The position numbers and the translations under genes are program-made. The notes beneath the pieces are model-generated. The model worked only from the letters and a program-made list of their open reading frames with translations, was not told the origin of the DNA and did not search any database. A stretch of 12,369 bases of DNA from Pseudomonadota bacterium (GTDB taxonomy: Bacteria > Pseudomonadota > Gammaproteobacteria > Burkholderiales > Eutrophovitaceae). The DNA lies in assembly GCA_002704665.1 (NCBI GenBank), contig PAHB01000101.1, positions 1 through 12,369 of the forward strand, read 5' to 3'. Numbering within the stretch: position 1 is the first letter of the stretch; the number at the start of each line of letters is the position of its first letter. Shown here in pieces: positions 1-5,546 of the stretch.

Positions 1-2
1 AA

Positions 3-98
3 ACCTCAGCCGAGGATATTAAAAAAACTACACGTGCCAACAATGTATTGGATAACTTTTTTTATAAAGCACTACACCTAAACACGACCAAACTATAA
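3..98 (+). CDS. Possible C-terminal end of an unidentified protein (partial)
   Basis: One forward frame is open from the window edge to a TAA at 96-98. It gives a 31-residue tail that starts TSAEDIKKTTRANNVLDNFF and ends in LNTTKL. The mixed, mostly polar composition looks more like real coding sequence than translated AT-rich spacer, and the other two forward frames stop at 19-21 and 79-81. I do not recognise the family. Thirty-one open codons can occur by chance in sequence this AT-rich, so this is only a candidate. If real, it lies upstream of and in the same direction as the photolyase gene. Confidence 0.35.
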   Translation, partial: TSAEDIKKTTRANNVLDNFFYKALHLNTTKL

Positions 99-309
99 CA
101 GAAATTTATTTAAAAGTCTCAATAGATATATGACAAAAAAGCTTTTTCATTTTTCGCTTATATACTTGGGAATTATAATTAAAAAAAAATTTAGATAGTG
201 GTTTTAGTCGTAATAAAACATTTAGTAGAATTAGAAACTTTAGAAATGTTTTCTGACTCAAACTTATTAGGAAACATATACGACTGACAGAGAAATTAGG
301 AAAGTTCGA
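99..309. other. AT-rich intergenic region upstream of the photolyase gene
   Basis: This 211-bp spacer holds no convincing gene. A perfect TATAAT at 174-179 has only a poor -35 at 17-bp spacing (TTTTCG, 151-156). A TAGAAT at 226-231 is paired with TTTAGT at 203-208. Either could drive the photolyase gene, and neither is strong. A ribosome binding site, AGGAAAG, lies at about 298-304, six bases before the TTG start at 310. No hairpin plus T-run terminator for an upstream gene was found; the short AAAAAGCTTTTT palindrome at 136-147 has no room for a loop. Confidence 0.5.
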
Positions 310-1734
310 TTGGAAACTCACAAAAACATTCTAATGTGGTTTCGACGTGATCTCAGGTTACTCGACAACACGGCACTTTACCACGCATTGCAAAGCGGAG
401 AAAACGTATTCTGCGTTTTTGTTTTCGATACTACGATTCTTAACGAATTAAAGGATGTTTCAGACCAAAGGGTGGATTTTATCTGGCGGAGTGTTATCCA
501 GCTTAAAAATAACATTCGAGATTTGGGGGGCGAGTTGCATGTTATAAAAGGAGATCCGATCGAAGAGATTCCAAAAATTGTTTCGAAGTTTGAAATTAAT
601 GCTATTTTTTTTGGGGAGGACTACGAGCCCCGCGCAATTGAAAGAGATAAACGAATTAAACTGTCGTTAAGTAAATATAAGACGCAAGTAAGAGGGTTCA
701 AAGATCAGGTAATTTTGGAAAAATCGGAAGTTTTATCGCCAAAAGGGTCTCCTTACACTGTTTTTACACCTTATAAAAAAGCTTGGAAACAAAAAATGGC
801 CGATATCTCGACATTTACAGAACTTAAATTAAATATTCGCAACTTTGCCAAATGTGAATTGACTGAAATGGTTAAGTTGACAGAGCTTGGTTTTACCCCA
901 CCTGTCGATTCAAAACCTTACATCGAGGCGGGAGAAACTGGTGGTCAAGAGTGCCTTGGCGCCTTTGAGGCCAGGATTCATGATTATCATCACCAAAGGG
1001 ATTTTCCTCATCTCAGCGCAACATCTCGCCTATCAGTGCATTTAAGATTTGGAACAATCTCTATAAGACAAGTATTTAATTTGGCTAATCAAAGCGTATC
1101 TTCTGGTCACATGGCATGGCTGAACGAGCTTGTATGGAGGGACTTTTATTTTAGTATTCTTTTTCATTTTCCTCACGTGGTAAACCAGTCTTTTAAGAAA
1201 AAATATGATGCCCTAAAGTTCACTAACAACCAGTCTTTTTTTGAAGCTTGGACAAACGGTAATACAGGGTATCCTATTGTTGATGCTGGAATGAGACAGC
1301 TAAATCATACAGGATTTATGCATAACAGGTTGAGGATGATAACGGCTTCCTTTCTTGTCAAGGATTTATGTGTTGACTGGAGGTGGGGAGAGAAATACTT
1401 CGCTAAAAAGTTATTAGACTTTGACTTAGCAGCAAACAACGGCGGTTGGCAATGGGCCGCCTCCACGGGTTGCGATGCTCAACCTTTTTTTCGAATTTTT
1501 AATCCACTCCTTCAATCAAAAAAGTTTGATGAGAAAGGAGCTTTTATTAGGGAGTTCGTTCCCGAGTTGCGAAAAATACCTGACAGATTTATTCACTCGC
1601 CTTCTTTGATGACTCTAGAAGAGCAAGAAAATTACTCTTTCAAGTTGGGTATTGATTACCCATGTCCAATCGTTAGTCATGCAGAAATGCGGGAGCAGAC
1701 GTTAAAAATGTACAAGGAGGCATTAGCACAATAG
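310..1734 (+). CDS. phrB: Deoxyribodipyrimidine photolyase (class I CPD photolyase)
   Basis: This cytoplasmic flavoenzyme uses blue/near-UV light to split cyclobutane pyrimidine dimers in DNA. The N-terminal antenna-binding alpha/beta domain begins MWFRRDLRLLDN (residues 9-20). The helical FAD domain carries TSRLS (238-242), NELVWRDFY (272-280), GYPIVDAGMRQL (320-331), MHNRLRMITASFLVKD (337-352) and LAANNGGWQW (373-382). Asn376 matches E. coli Asn378 next to the flavin N5; plant-type cryptochromes have Asp there, which favours repair activity. Trp276 and Trp382 match the dimer-pocket residues Trp277 and Trp384. The length, 474 residues, is close to the 472 of E. coli PhrB. The electron-transfer chain is altered: Trp380 and Trp357 are kept, but the distal Trp306 position is Phe304. 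The TTG start has AGGAAAG six bases upstream; the in-frame ATG at 334 would cut into the first strand. The gene ends 4 bp from the convergent dolP. Confidence 0.96.
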   Translation: METHKNILMWFRRDLRLLDNTALYHALQSGENVFCVFVFDTTILNELKDVSDQRVDFIWRSVIQLKNNIRDLGGELHVIKGDPIEEIPKIVSKFEINAIFFGEDYEPRAIERDKRIKLSLSKYKTQVRGFKDQVILEKSEVLSPKGSPYTVFTPYKKAWKQKMADISTFTELKLNIRNFAKCELTEMVKLTELGFTPPVDSKPYIEAGETGGQECLGAFEARIHDYHHQRDFPHLSATSRLSVHLRFGTISIRQVFNLANQSVSSGHMAWLNELVWRDFYFSILFHFPHVVNQSFKKKYDALKFTNNQSFFEAWTNGNTGYPIVDAGMRQLNHTGFMHNRLRMITASFLVKDLCVDWRWGEKYFAKKLLDFDLAANNGGWQWAASTGCDAQPFFRIFNPLLQSKKFDEKGAFIREFVPELRKIPDRFIHSPSLMTLEEQENYSFKLGIDYPCPIVSHAEMREQTLKMYKEALAQ

Positions 1735-1738
1735 GCAA

Positions 1739-2335
1739 TTAATCAAGGTATTCAAATACTGCGATTACTTTTTTAACTCCGTCCGTATTGGCAGCAACTT
1801 TAGATGCTGTTTCACCCTCTTCTTGGGTAACCAACCCCATCAGAAAAACAACTCCTGATTCTACAATTATCTTGAAGTACTGCGATTTTACTTGTCCATC
1901 TTTTACAAAACTCGTTAGTACTCTGGCCTTGATAAATCCGTCGTTATTCTTTGATATCGAGCTTGCTTCCCCCGCTATTTCAATTTCGTTTTGAGCTTGT
2001 CGGACATTTGATACCTCCATGGTCAAGTCTTCCGCTTCGATTCGTTTTTCCTCTGAATCTACTTGACCGACCAGTAAGGCGAGCCGATTAAAGCTGTGGA
2101 CTTTTATTGAATTTTTTTCTCCAAGATTATTTTTAATTAATTTCAACGCTTTAATTTCAATCGTTTTATCCTCAAGCATTGCCCCGCTAGTACGACGATC
2201 TTCGGCAATAATTGCCGAAGCGCCAACACCTGCTCCCACGATTAAAGGTGCGCAGCCTGGGAGAGCAAGGAGGGACCCTATGGCTAGAGTTCCGATTAAA
2301 AGTTTACCGGTCCAAGTCATATATTTTATAGACAT
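1739..2335 (-). CDS. dolP: Dual BON-domain outer-membrane lipoprotein, DolP (YraP) family
   Basis: The protein matches E. coli DolP, an outer-membrane lipoprotein that binds anionic phospholipids and supports envelope integrity. A lipoprotein signal has the hydrophobic run LLIGTLAIGSLLAL followed by PGC, with the modified Cys at residue 28 from this start. Proline at -2 is unusual for a lipobox. Two BON domains follow, at about residues 55-123 (with LALLVGQV) and 132-198 (with GVVFLMGLVTQEE and GVKKVIAVFEYL); the second block is nearly that of E. coli DolP. The start is uncertain. The open frame extends to a GTG at 2368, but the ATG at 2335 or 2320 gives a more normal signal peptide, and none has a clear ribosome binding site. 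It lies downstream of lpoA in the same direction, so co-transcription and coupled translation are likely. Confidence 0.9.
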   Translation of the reverse strand: MSIKYMTWTGKLLIGTLAIGSLLALPGCAPLIVGAGVGASAIIAEDRRTSGAMLEDKTIEIKALKLIKNNLGEKNSIKVHSFNRLALLVGQVDSEEKRIEAEDLTMEVSNVRQAQNEIEIAGEASSISKNNDGFIKARVLTSFVKDGQVKSQYFKIIVESGVVFLMGLVTQEEGETASKVAANTDGVKKVIAVFEYLD

Positions 2336-2389
2336 TGCTGACAAAAATTTATCAACGAAGGATATCACAAAGATACAAATATGAATTTT

Positions 2390-3532
2390 TTATTTATGAT
2401 TAACAGTAGCAATTGGTTTGATTTTCCCCCCAGCAAATTTTGCAGGCTTTCCGTCCCTAATGAAAAGTGGGTTAGAAAAGGTGATAATTCCTGACCTTCC
2501 TTGAATGGTGTTGGGAATATTTAATGGATCACTAACAATCATTGAAGTAATCTCATAGGCGTCGATACCTAAGGCATAAAATCTTTCTAGCTGAAGCGAT
2601 TGACCTTTACCGCGACCGGTAACAAATTTTGATTTTTTGTCAATGATCCATGGCATCTCCAAGAACCGAACCTCTTCTAGATCGTGCATCCGTAATTTGT
2701 CAATTCGGGATGTATGAATAATGGAGGGCGCGTATATCGGTAGTCTGGTACCCAGATAAGGTCTTAAATTCTGGGCGGCATCGGGTGATACAGCAATAAG
2801 TATTGTGTCGGCTTCGGTATCCTCCAACAACTCATTTATACGAGACATATCGTTATTTAAATCTGTATAGCTGAATTGTGCAATTATCTCGCCCGACTGT
2901 GATAACCACTCGTTTTCTACTGACCTTAAAAATCGCTGGTATACAGAAAAATCTTCGGCAACTGTTAGAATTTTTCGCCCACCCTCTGAAAAAGCTAATT
3001 TGGCAAGTTTTTTTGCTTCATTTTCGATTTGCAACCCAAAAAGAAATATATTTTTATCAATTCCTTCAGCCTCTGGAACCACATTTAGGCATATTGTTGG
3101 AACAAAATTTAGATTCGTTGTTACTAGTTTTTTTACCGCTTTTTTGGTTAACGGACCAATTATAGCTTTTGCTCCTTTTTGCACAGCTTTTTCATACGTT
3201 ACTTGTAGTTTATCTAACGAATCGTATTCCAAGCTATAGCTTGCTATCGGTAATAGCGTTTTTTTGTCAGCTGCTCTTGCTAAAAATATTCCTTTCGTAA
3301 TAGTTTCGGAAATTTTTGTTAAACCAGCAGAATAGGTAGGCAATAAAATAGCGATATGATCTTTTGCTCCGTTATCGATTTTTACGAGCAACTCTTTTAG
3401 GCTATCATCATCGTCACTAACAAACTCAGTCTCTTCGGTTGCAACTTGCGCCTTTGCTGAGCTAGAGACAATATAAAAGGGGAGGTATAGTATTGATATT
3501 AGTAAAAACCTTAGGATATAGCTTTGACTCAT
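2390..3532 (-). CDS. lpoA: LpoA/LppC-like penicillin-binding protein activator, single-domain form without lipobox
   Basis: LpoA in E. coli is an outer-membrane lipoprotein that activates the peptidoglycan synthase PBP1A. This protein covers only its C-terminal, periplasmic-binding-protein-like domain: HIAILLPTYSAG (59-70), GAKAIIGPLTKKAV (120-133), FVPTICLNV (143-151), ADTILIAVSPDAAQ (241-254), RLPIYAPS (263-270), FLEMPWII (290-297) and RFYALGIDAYEI (317-328). At 380 residues it lacks the N-terminal TPR-like half of gammaproteobacterial LpoA (678 in E. coli). The N-terminus is a signal peptide (hydrophobic 7-22) with a likely signal peptidase I site after AKA (26-28). There is no lipobox cysteine, so it should be soluble and periplasmic unless a distant start is missed. 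An acidic stretch (EFVSDDDD, 36-43) follows. The start overlaps rsmI by 9 bp. The family call is firm; activation of PBP1A here is inferred. Confidence 0.87.
   Translation of the reverse strand: MSQSYILRFLLISILYLPFYIVSSSAKAQVATEETEFVSDDDDSLKELLVKIDNGAKDHIAILLPTYSAGLTKISETITKGIFLARAADKKTLLPIASYSLEYDSLDKLQVTYEKAVQKGAKAIIGPLTKKAVKKLVTTNLNFVPTICLNVVPEAEGIDKNIFLFGLQIENEAKKLAKLAFSEGGRKILTVAEDFSVYQRFLRSVENEWLSQSGEIIAQFSYTDLNNDMSRINELLEDTEADTILIAVSPDAAQNLRPYLGTRLPIYAPSIIHTSRIDKLRMHDLEEVRFLEMPWIIDKKSKFVTGRGKGQSLQLERFYALGIDAYEITSMIVSDPLNIPNTIQGRSGIITFSNPLFIRDGKPAKFAGGKIKPIATVNHK
3463..3491 (+). promoter_or_regulatory. Candidate rsmI promoter inside lpoA coding sequence
   Basis: TAGAGA (3463-3468) and TATAGT (3486-3491), spaced 17 bp, match the sigma70 consensus at 4 of 6 and 5 of 6 positions. 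The -10 ends 32 bp before the rsmI TTG. It lies within the signal-peptide codons of the divergent lpoA. It is a motif match only. Confidence 0.4.
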
Positions 3533-4387
3533 GGTGCCTGCCTGAATAAAATAAAAGGTTCATTATATGTTGTCGGGACGCCGATCGGAAATCTAATGGA
3601 TATTTCTCGGCGCGCAATAGAGATTTTGACGTCTGTTGATCTGATTGCAGCTGAGGATACGAGGGTAAGTCAAAAATTATTAAGTAATATCGGCTTAAAG
3701 AAGCGGATCATTGCTCACCACCGTTTTAACGAGCAGGGTTCATCACAAGGAATAATAAGTCTCTTGAAAGAAGGTAAGTCAGTTGCTCTAGTAAGTGACT
3801 CGGGGACACCTTGCTTAAGTGATCCGGGAGCTCTCCTAGTATCAGAAGCTAGAAAAGCAAAAATCAATGTCCTAGCTATCCCCGGCCCCAGTGCCTTAAC
3901 GGCCGCCTTATCAGTCTGCGGTTTTTATTCTAAACATATGAATTTCAACGGTTTTTTGCCATCTAGAGGCGCGGCAAGAAAAATGATAATTGCTCAAGCG
4001 GCCAGGCAGTCTGGTTTGCAAGTGTTTTTCGAAGCGCCCCATAGGCTGCAAACAACCGTCAAGGATTTAATGGAGGTGTTTGGGACTGATCGTCCTGTTG
4101 CTGTATGTAAGGAATTGACTAAACTTTTCGAAAGAACGATTGAGAGTACTTTGGGAAATTTTTATGAATTAATCGATAAAGCTAAATTTGACATGAGGGG
4201 AGAGTTTGTCATTGTTGTTAAAGGATTGGCGATAGAGCCCGATTCTGGGGATGCCGAAGTAAAAAAAGTTTTAAAAGTACTCTTGGAAGAATTAGCTTTG
4301 AAAGACGCGGTTCGAATAGCAGTACAATTAACTGGAAAGAGTCGAAAGCTCGTTTATGGACGGGCTCTTGAAATCAGAGAAAAGTAA
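3524..4387 (+). CDS. rsmI: 16S rRNA (cytidine(1402)-2'-O)-methyltransferase RsmI
   Basis: RsmI uses S-adenosylmethionine to methylate the 2'-O of C1402 in the decoding centre of 16S rRNA. RsmH, encoded 1.2 kb downstream, adds the N4 methyl to the same base. Family motifs run in order: YVVGTPIGNL (15-24), LIAAEDTR (40-47), ALVSDSGTPCLSDPG (88-102), IPGPSA (119-124), NGFLPSRG (142-149), FFEAPHR (168-174), ELTK (197-200) and GEFVIVV (226-232). At 287 residues it matches E. coli RsmI (286). The start is TTG at 3524, with AGGA at 3514-3517 and a 6-base spacer; an in-frame TAG at 3512-3514 rules out anything longer. The start lies inside the divergent lpoA gene. Close proximity of rsmI and lpoA on opposite strands also occurs in E. 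coli (yraL/yraM). Confidence 0.96.
   Translation: MTHGACLNKIKGSLYVVGTPIGNLMDISRRAIEILTSVDLIAAEDTRVSQKLLSNIGLKKRIIAHHRFNEQGSSQGIISLLKEGKSVALVSDSGTPCLSDPGALLVSEARKAKINVLAIPGPSALTAALSVCGFYSKHMNFNGFLPSRGAARKMIIAQAARQSGLQVFFEAPHRLQTTVKDLMEVFGTDRPVAVCKELTKLFERTIESTLGNFYELIDKAKFDMRGEFVIVVKGLAIEPDSGDAEVKKVLKVLLEELALKDAVRIAVQLTGKSRKLVYGRALEIREK
3562..3590 (-). promoter_or_regulatory. Candidate lpoA-dolP promoter inside rsmI coding sequence
   Basis: On the minus strand a perfect TATAAT (3567 to 3562) follows a weak -35, TTCCGA (3590 to 3585), at 17-bp spacing. The -10 ends 29 bp before the lpoA ATG, a normal distance for a short leader. It lies inside rsmI, over the codons for the conserved VGTPIGNL segment. 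Confidence 0.5.
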
Positions 4388-4418
4388 AAAAATCGTAAAA
4401 TTTCCTACGGATATTTTT

Positions 4419-4448
4419 TTCTTCCTTCCATTCAATTAACGATATACT
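4419..4448 (+). promoter_or_regulatory. Candidate rnpB promoter
   Basis: TATACT at 4443-4448 is a 5-of-6 match to the -10 consensus and sits eight bases before the predicted RNA 5' end (4457), exactly where a -10 should be. No good -35 is visible: the best is TTCTTC (4419-4424), 18 bp upstream, in a T/C-rich stretch. The -10 is more convincing than the whole. Confidence 0.5.
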
Positions 4449-4456
4449 AACCTTTA

Positions 4457-4857
4457 GAAAGTTAGCCGGGCAATCGCTGGTTTGTGAGGTATAGAACCAG
4501 AGGAAAGTCCGGGCTCCGCAGGGTAAGATGCCGGCTAACGGCCGGACGCTGTAAAGCGATGGAAAGTGCCACAGAAAAAATACCGCCGGAACATTTTTTG
4601 TTTGGTAAGGGTGAAATGGTGAACCATATTTCATGGTTGGTGATTCGATGAACATCGGGTAAGAGCCCACCGCAGATATGGCAACATGTCTGGCAAGGTA
4701 AACCCCATCTGGAGCAAGACCGAATAGGGGGGCAGAGGTGTGACCCGCACTGTTCCCGGGTTGGTTGCTAGAGCTGCGGAGTGATTCGCAGCCCAGATGA
4801 ATGGTTGCCTCAATGTGATGAGCATTAAGACAGAACCCGGCTTACAGGCTAACTTTC
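4457..4857 (+). ncRNA. rnpB: RNase P RNA, bacterial type A (M1 RNA)
   Basis: This is the catalytic RNA of RNase P, which trims the 5' leaders of tRNA precursors. The ends are set by an 11-bp P1 helix, GAAAGTTAGCC (4457-4467) pairing with GGCTAACTTTC (4847-4857). The conserved core is clear: AGAGGAAAGTCCGGGCTCC-type CR-I at 4499-4517, and ACAGAACCCGGCTTA (CR-V) at 4830-4844, which form the P4 helix. GGTAAGAGCCCACCGC lies near 4659, and GGTAA of the L15 loop, which pairs with the tRNA CCA end, at 4697-4701. The length of about 401 nt is typical of type A RNAs. A run of six T (4858-4863) follows P1 directly, but no compact terminator hairpin precedes it. It lies between rsmI and mraZ, on the same strand as both. 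Confidence 0.98.
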
Positions 4858-5008
4858 TTTTTTATCATAATATTACATTATAAAGTTAAAAATAAAATTA
4901 ATATTTATTAACAAGGCCATGATTATTATCATATCAAGTGTTTTTGCTAATTTGTGAGCTTTTCTTTATAAGTTGTTGTGTCGAATACACAAATGAAGTG
5001 ATTCAAGC
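4858..5008. other. AT-rich spacer between rnpB and the mraZ promoter
   Basis: This 151-bp spacer has no gene. It starts with the T-run at the rnpB 3' end and continues with very AT-rich sequence. It holds two small inverted repeats: ATGAT/ATCAT around a 4-base loop (4919-4932) and TTGTGT/ACACAA around a 5-base loop (4976-4992). The second lies 16 bp upstream of the predicted mraZ -35 and could be a regulator site. Neither is followed by a T-run. Confidence 0.5.
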
Positions 5009-5037
5009 TTGACCTAACTTTTTTTTTCCACTAAAGT
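5009..5037 (+). promoter_or_regulatory. Predicted mraZ (dcw operon) promoter, Pmra-like
   Basis: TTGACC (5009-5014, 5 of 6 to consensus) and TAAAGT (5032-5037, 4 of 6) are spaced exactly 17 bp, predicting transcription from about 5044. The spacer contains a run of nine T (5019-5027). The first MraZ box overlaps the last bases of the -10, the arrangement expected for repression by MraZ. Confidence 0.7.
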
Positions 5038-5080
5038 GGGAGAAACTGGGAAAATGTGGGAAAAAGGGGAAAGTTAGGGA
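5036..5080 (+). promoter_or_regulatory. MraZ operator: phased GGG boxes in the mraZ leader
   Basis: Three boxes repeat with exact 10-bp phasing: GTGGG (5036-5040), CTGGG (5046-5050) and GTGGG (5056-5060), each followed by a 5-base A-rich spacer. This is the known MraZ recognition pattern, TGGGN repeats with 5-nt spacing. Two weaker copies follow one base out of phase: GGGG at 5066-5069 and GGG at 5077-5079. The last is also the core of the mraZ ribosome binding site (AGGGA, 5076-5080). Box 1 forms an inverted repeat with CCACT at 5028-5032. Confidence 0.85.
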
Positions 5081-5089
5081 ATATTGATA

Positions 5090-5533
5090 ATGTTTCAGGG
5101 GGCAACATCGCTAAATTTGGATGCAAAAGGACGGCTTATAGTGCCCATAAAGCATCGAACGGAACTGCAGAGTAATGCTCAGGGAGGAATGGTCTTAACC
5201 GCGCATCCCCACCGTTGTTTATTACTTTATCCTGTAGACGCTTGGGGGCCGATTCGGGCAAATATAATGGGCTTTTCAAGTTTTGACAAAACAGCTAGTG
5301 CTTATAAGCGGATACTAGTTGGATTTGCGGAGGAGTTAGAACTTGACAATGCGGGAAGATTATTAATATCGCGAGCGCTTCGGCAATTTGCCCATTTTGA
5401 AAAACAGGTAATGCTGATTGGTCAAGGAAGTCATTTCGAAATTTGGAGTAATGTTTTTTGGGAAAAGCAACTCGAAAACTTAGAGTTGGAAGGGGATGTT
5501 ATGCCTACTGATTTTAAAGATTTCGCTTTATAA
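5090..5533 (+). CDS. mraZ: Transcriptional regulator MraZ
   Basis: MraZ is a ring-forming DNA-binding protein that represses the division and cell wall operon it heads. The 147-residue protein (E. coli 152) has two SpoVT/AbrB-like halves, each with the family DxxxR signature: LDAKGR (10-15) and LDNAGR (85-90). Other family blocks are CLLLYP (43-48) and QVMLIGQGSHFEIW (106-119). ATG at 5090 is chosen because MF(R/Q)GA is the standard family N-terminus, and AGGGA at 5076-5080 stands nine bases upstream; a TTG two codons earlier (5084) has worse spacing. Direct-repeat operator boxes in the leader point to autoregulation. It is first in the operon, 13 bp before rsmH. Confidence 0.97.
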   Translation: MFQGATSLNLDAKGRLIVPIKHRTELQSNAQGGMVLTAHPHRCLLLYPVDAWGPIRANIMGFSSFDKTASAYKRILVGFAEELELDNAGRLLISRALRQFAHFEKQVMLIGQGSHFEIWSNVFWEKQLENLELEGDVMPTDFKDFAL

Positions 5534-5546
5534 GGTAGCCGTGTAA

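Noticed and set aside
136..147. AAAAAGCTTTTT palindrome as a terminator
   Set aside because: It is AT-only apart from the centre and has no loop, so it cannot form a stable hairpin.
106..321. A 71-codon minus-strand open frame upstream of the photolyase gene
   Set aside because: It translates to a Phe/Leu/Lys/Ser-rich sequence typical of AT-rich spacer, has no family resemblance and overlaps the photolyase start.
2336..2368. GTG start at 2368 for dolP
   Set aside because: It would put 11 extra residues before an already adequate lipoprotein signal peptide and has no ribosome binding site. It cannot be excluded, because translation could be coupled to lpoA.
4374..4825. Minus-strand open frames of 98 and 64 codons
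   Set aside because: They lie antisense to the RNase P RNA, whose structure fully explains the sequence; the peptides have no coding character.
4919..4957. A 12-residue open frame in the mraZ upstream region as a leader peptide
   Set aside because: It has no properly spaced ribosome binding site, lies upstream of the predicted mraZ promoter, and has no attenuator hairpins around it.
5084..5089. TTG start two codons before the mraZ ATG
   Set aside because: MraZ proteins begin MF(R/Q)GA, and the SD at 5076-5080 is better spaced for the ATG at 5090.
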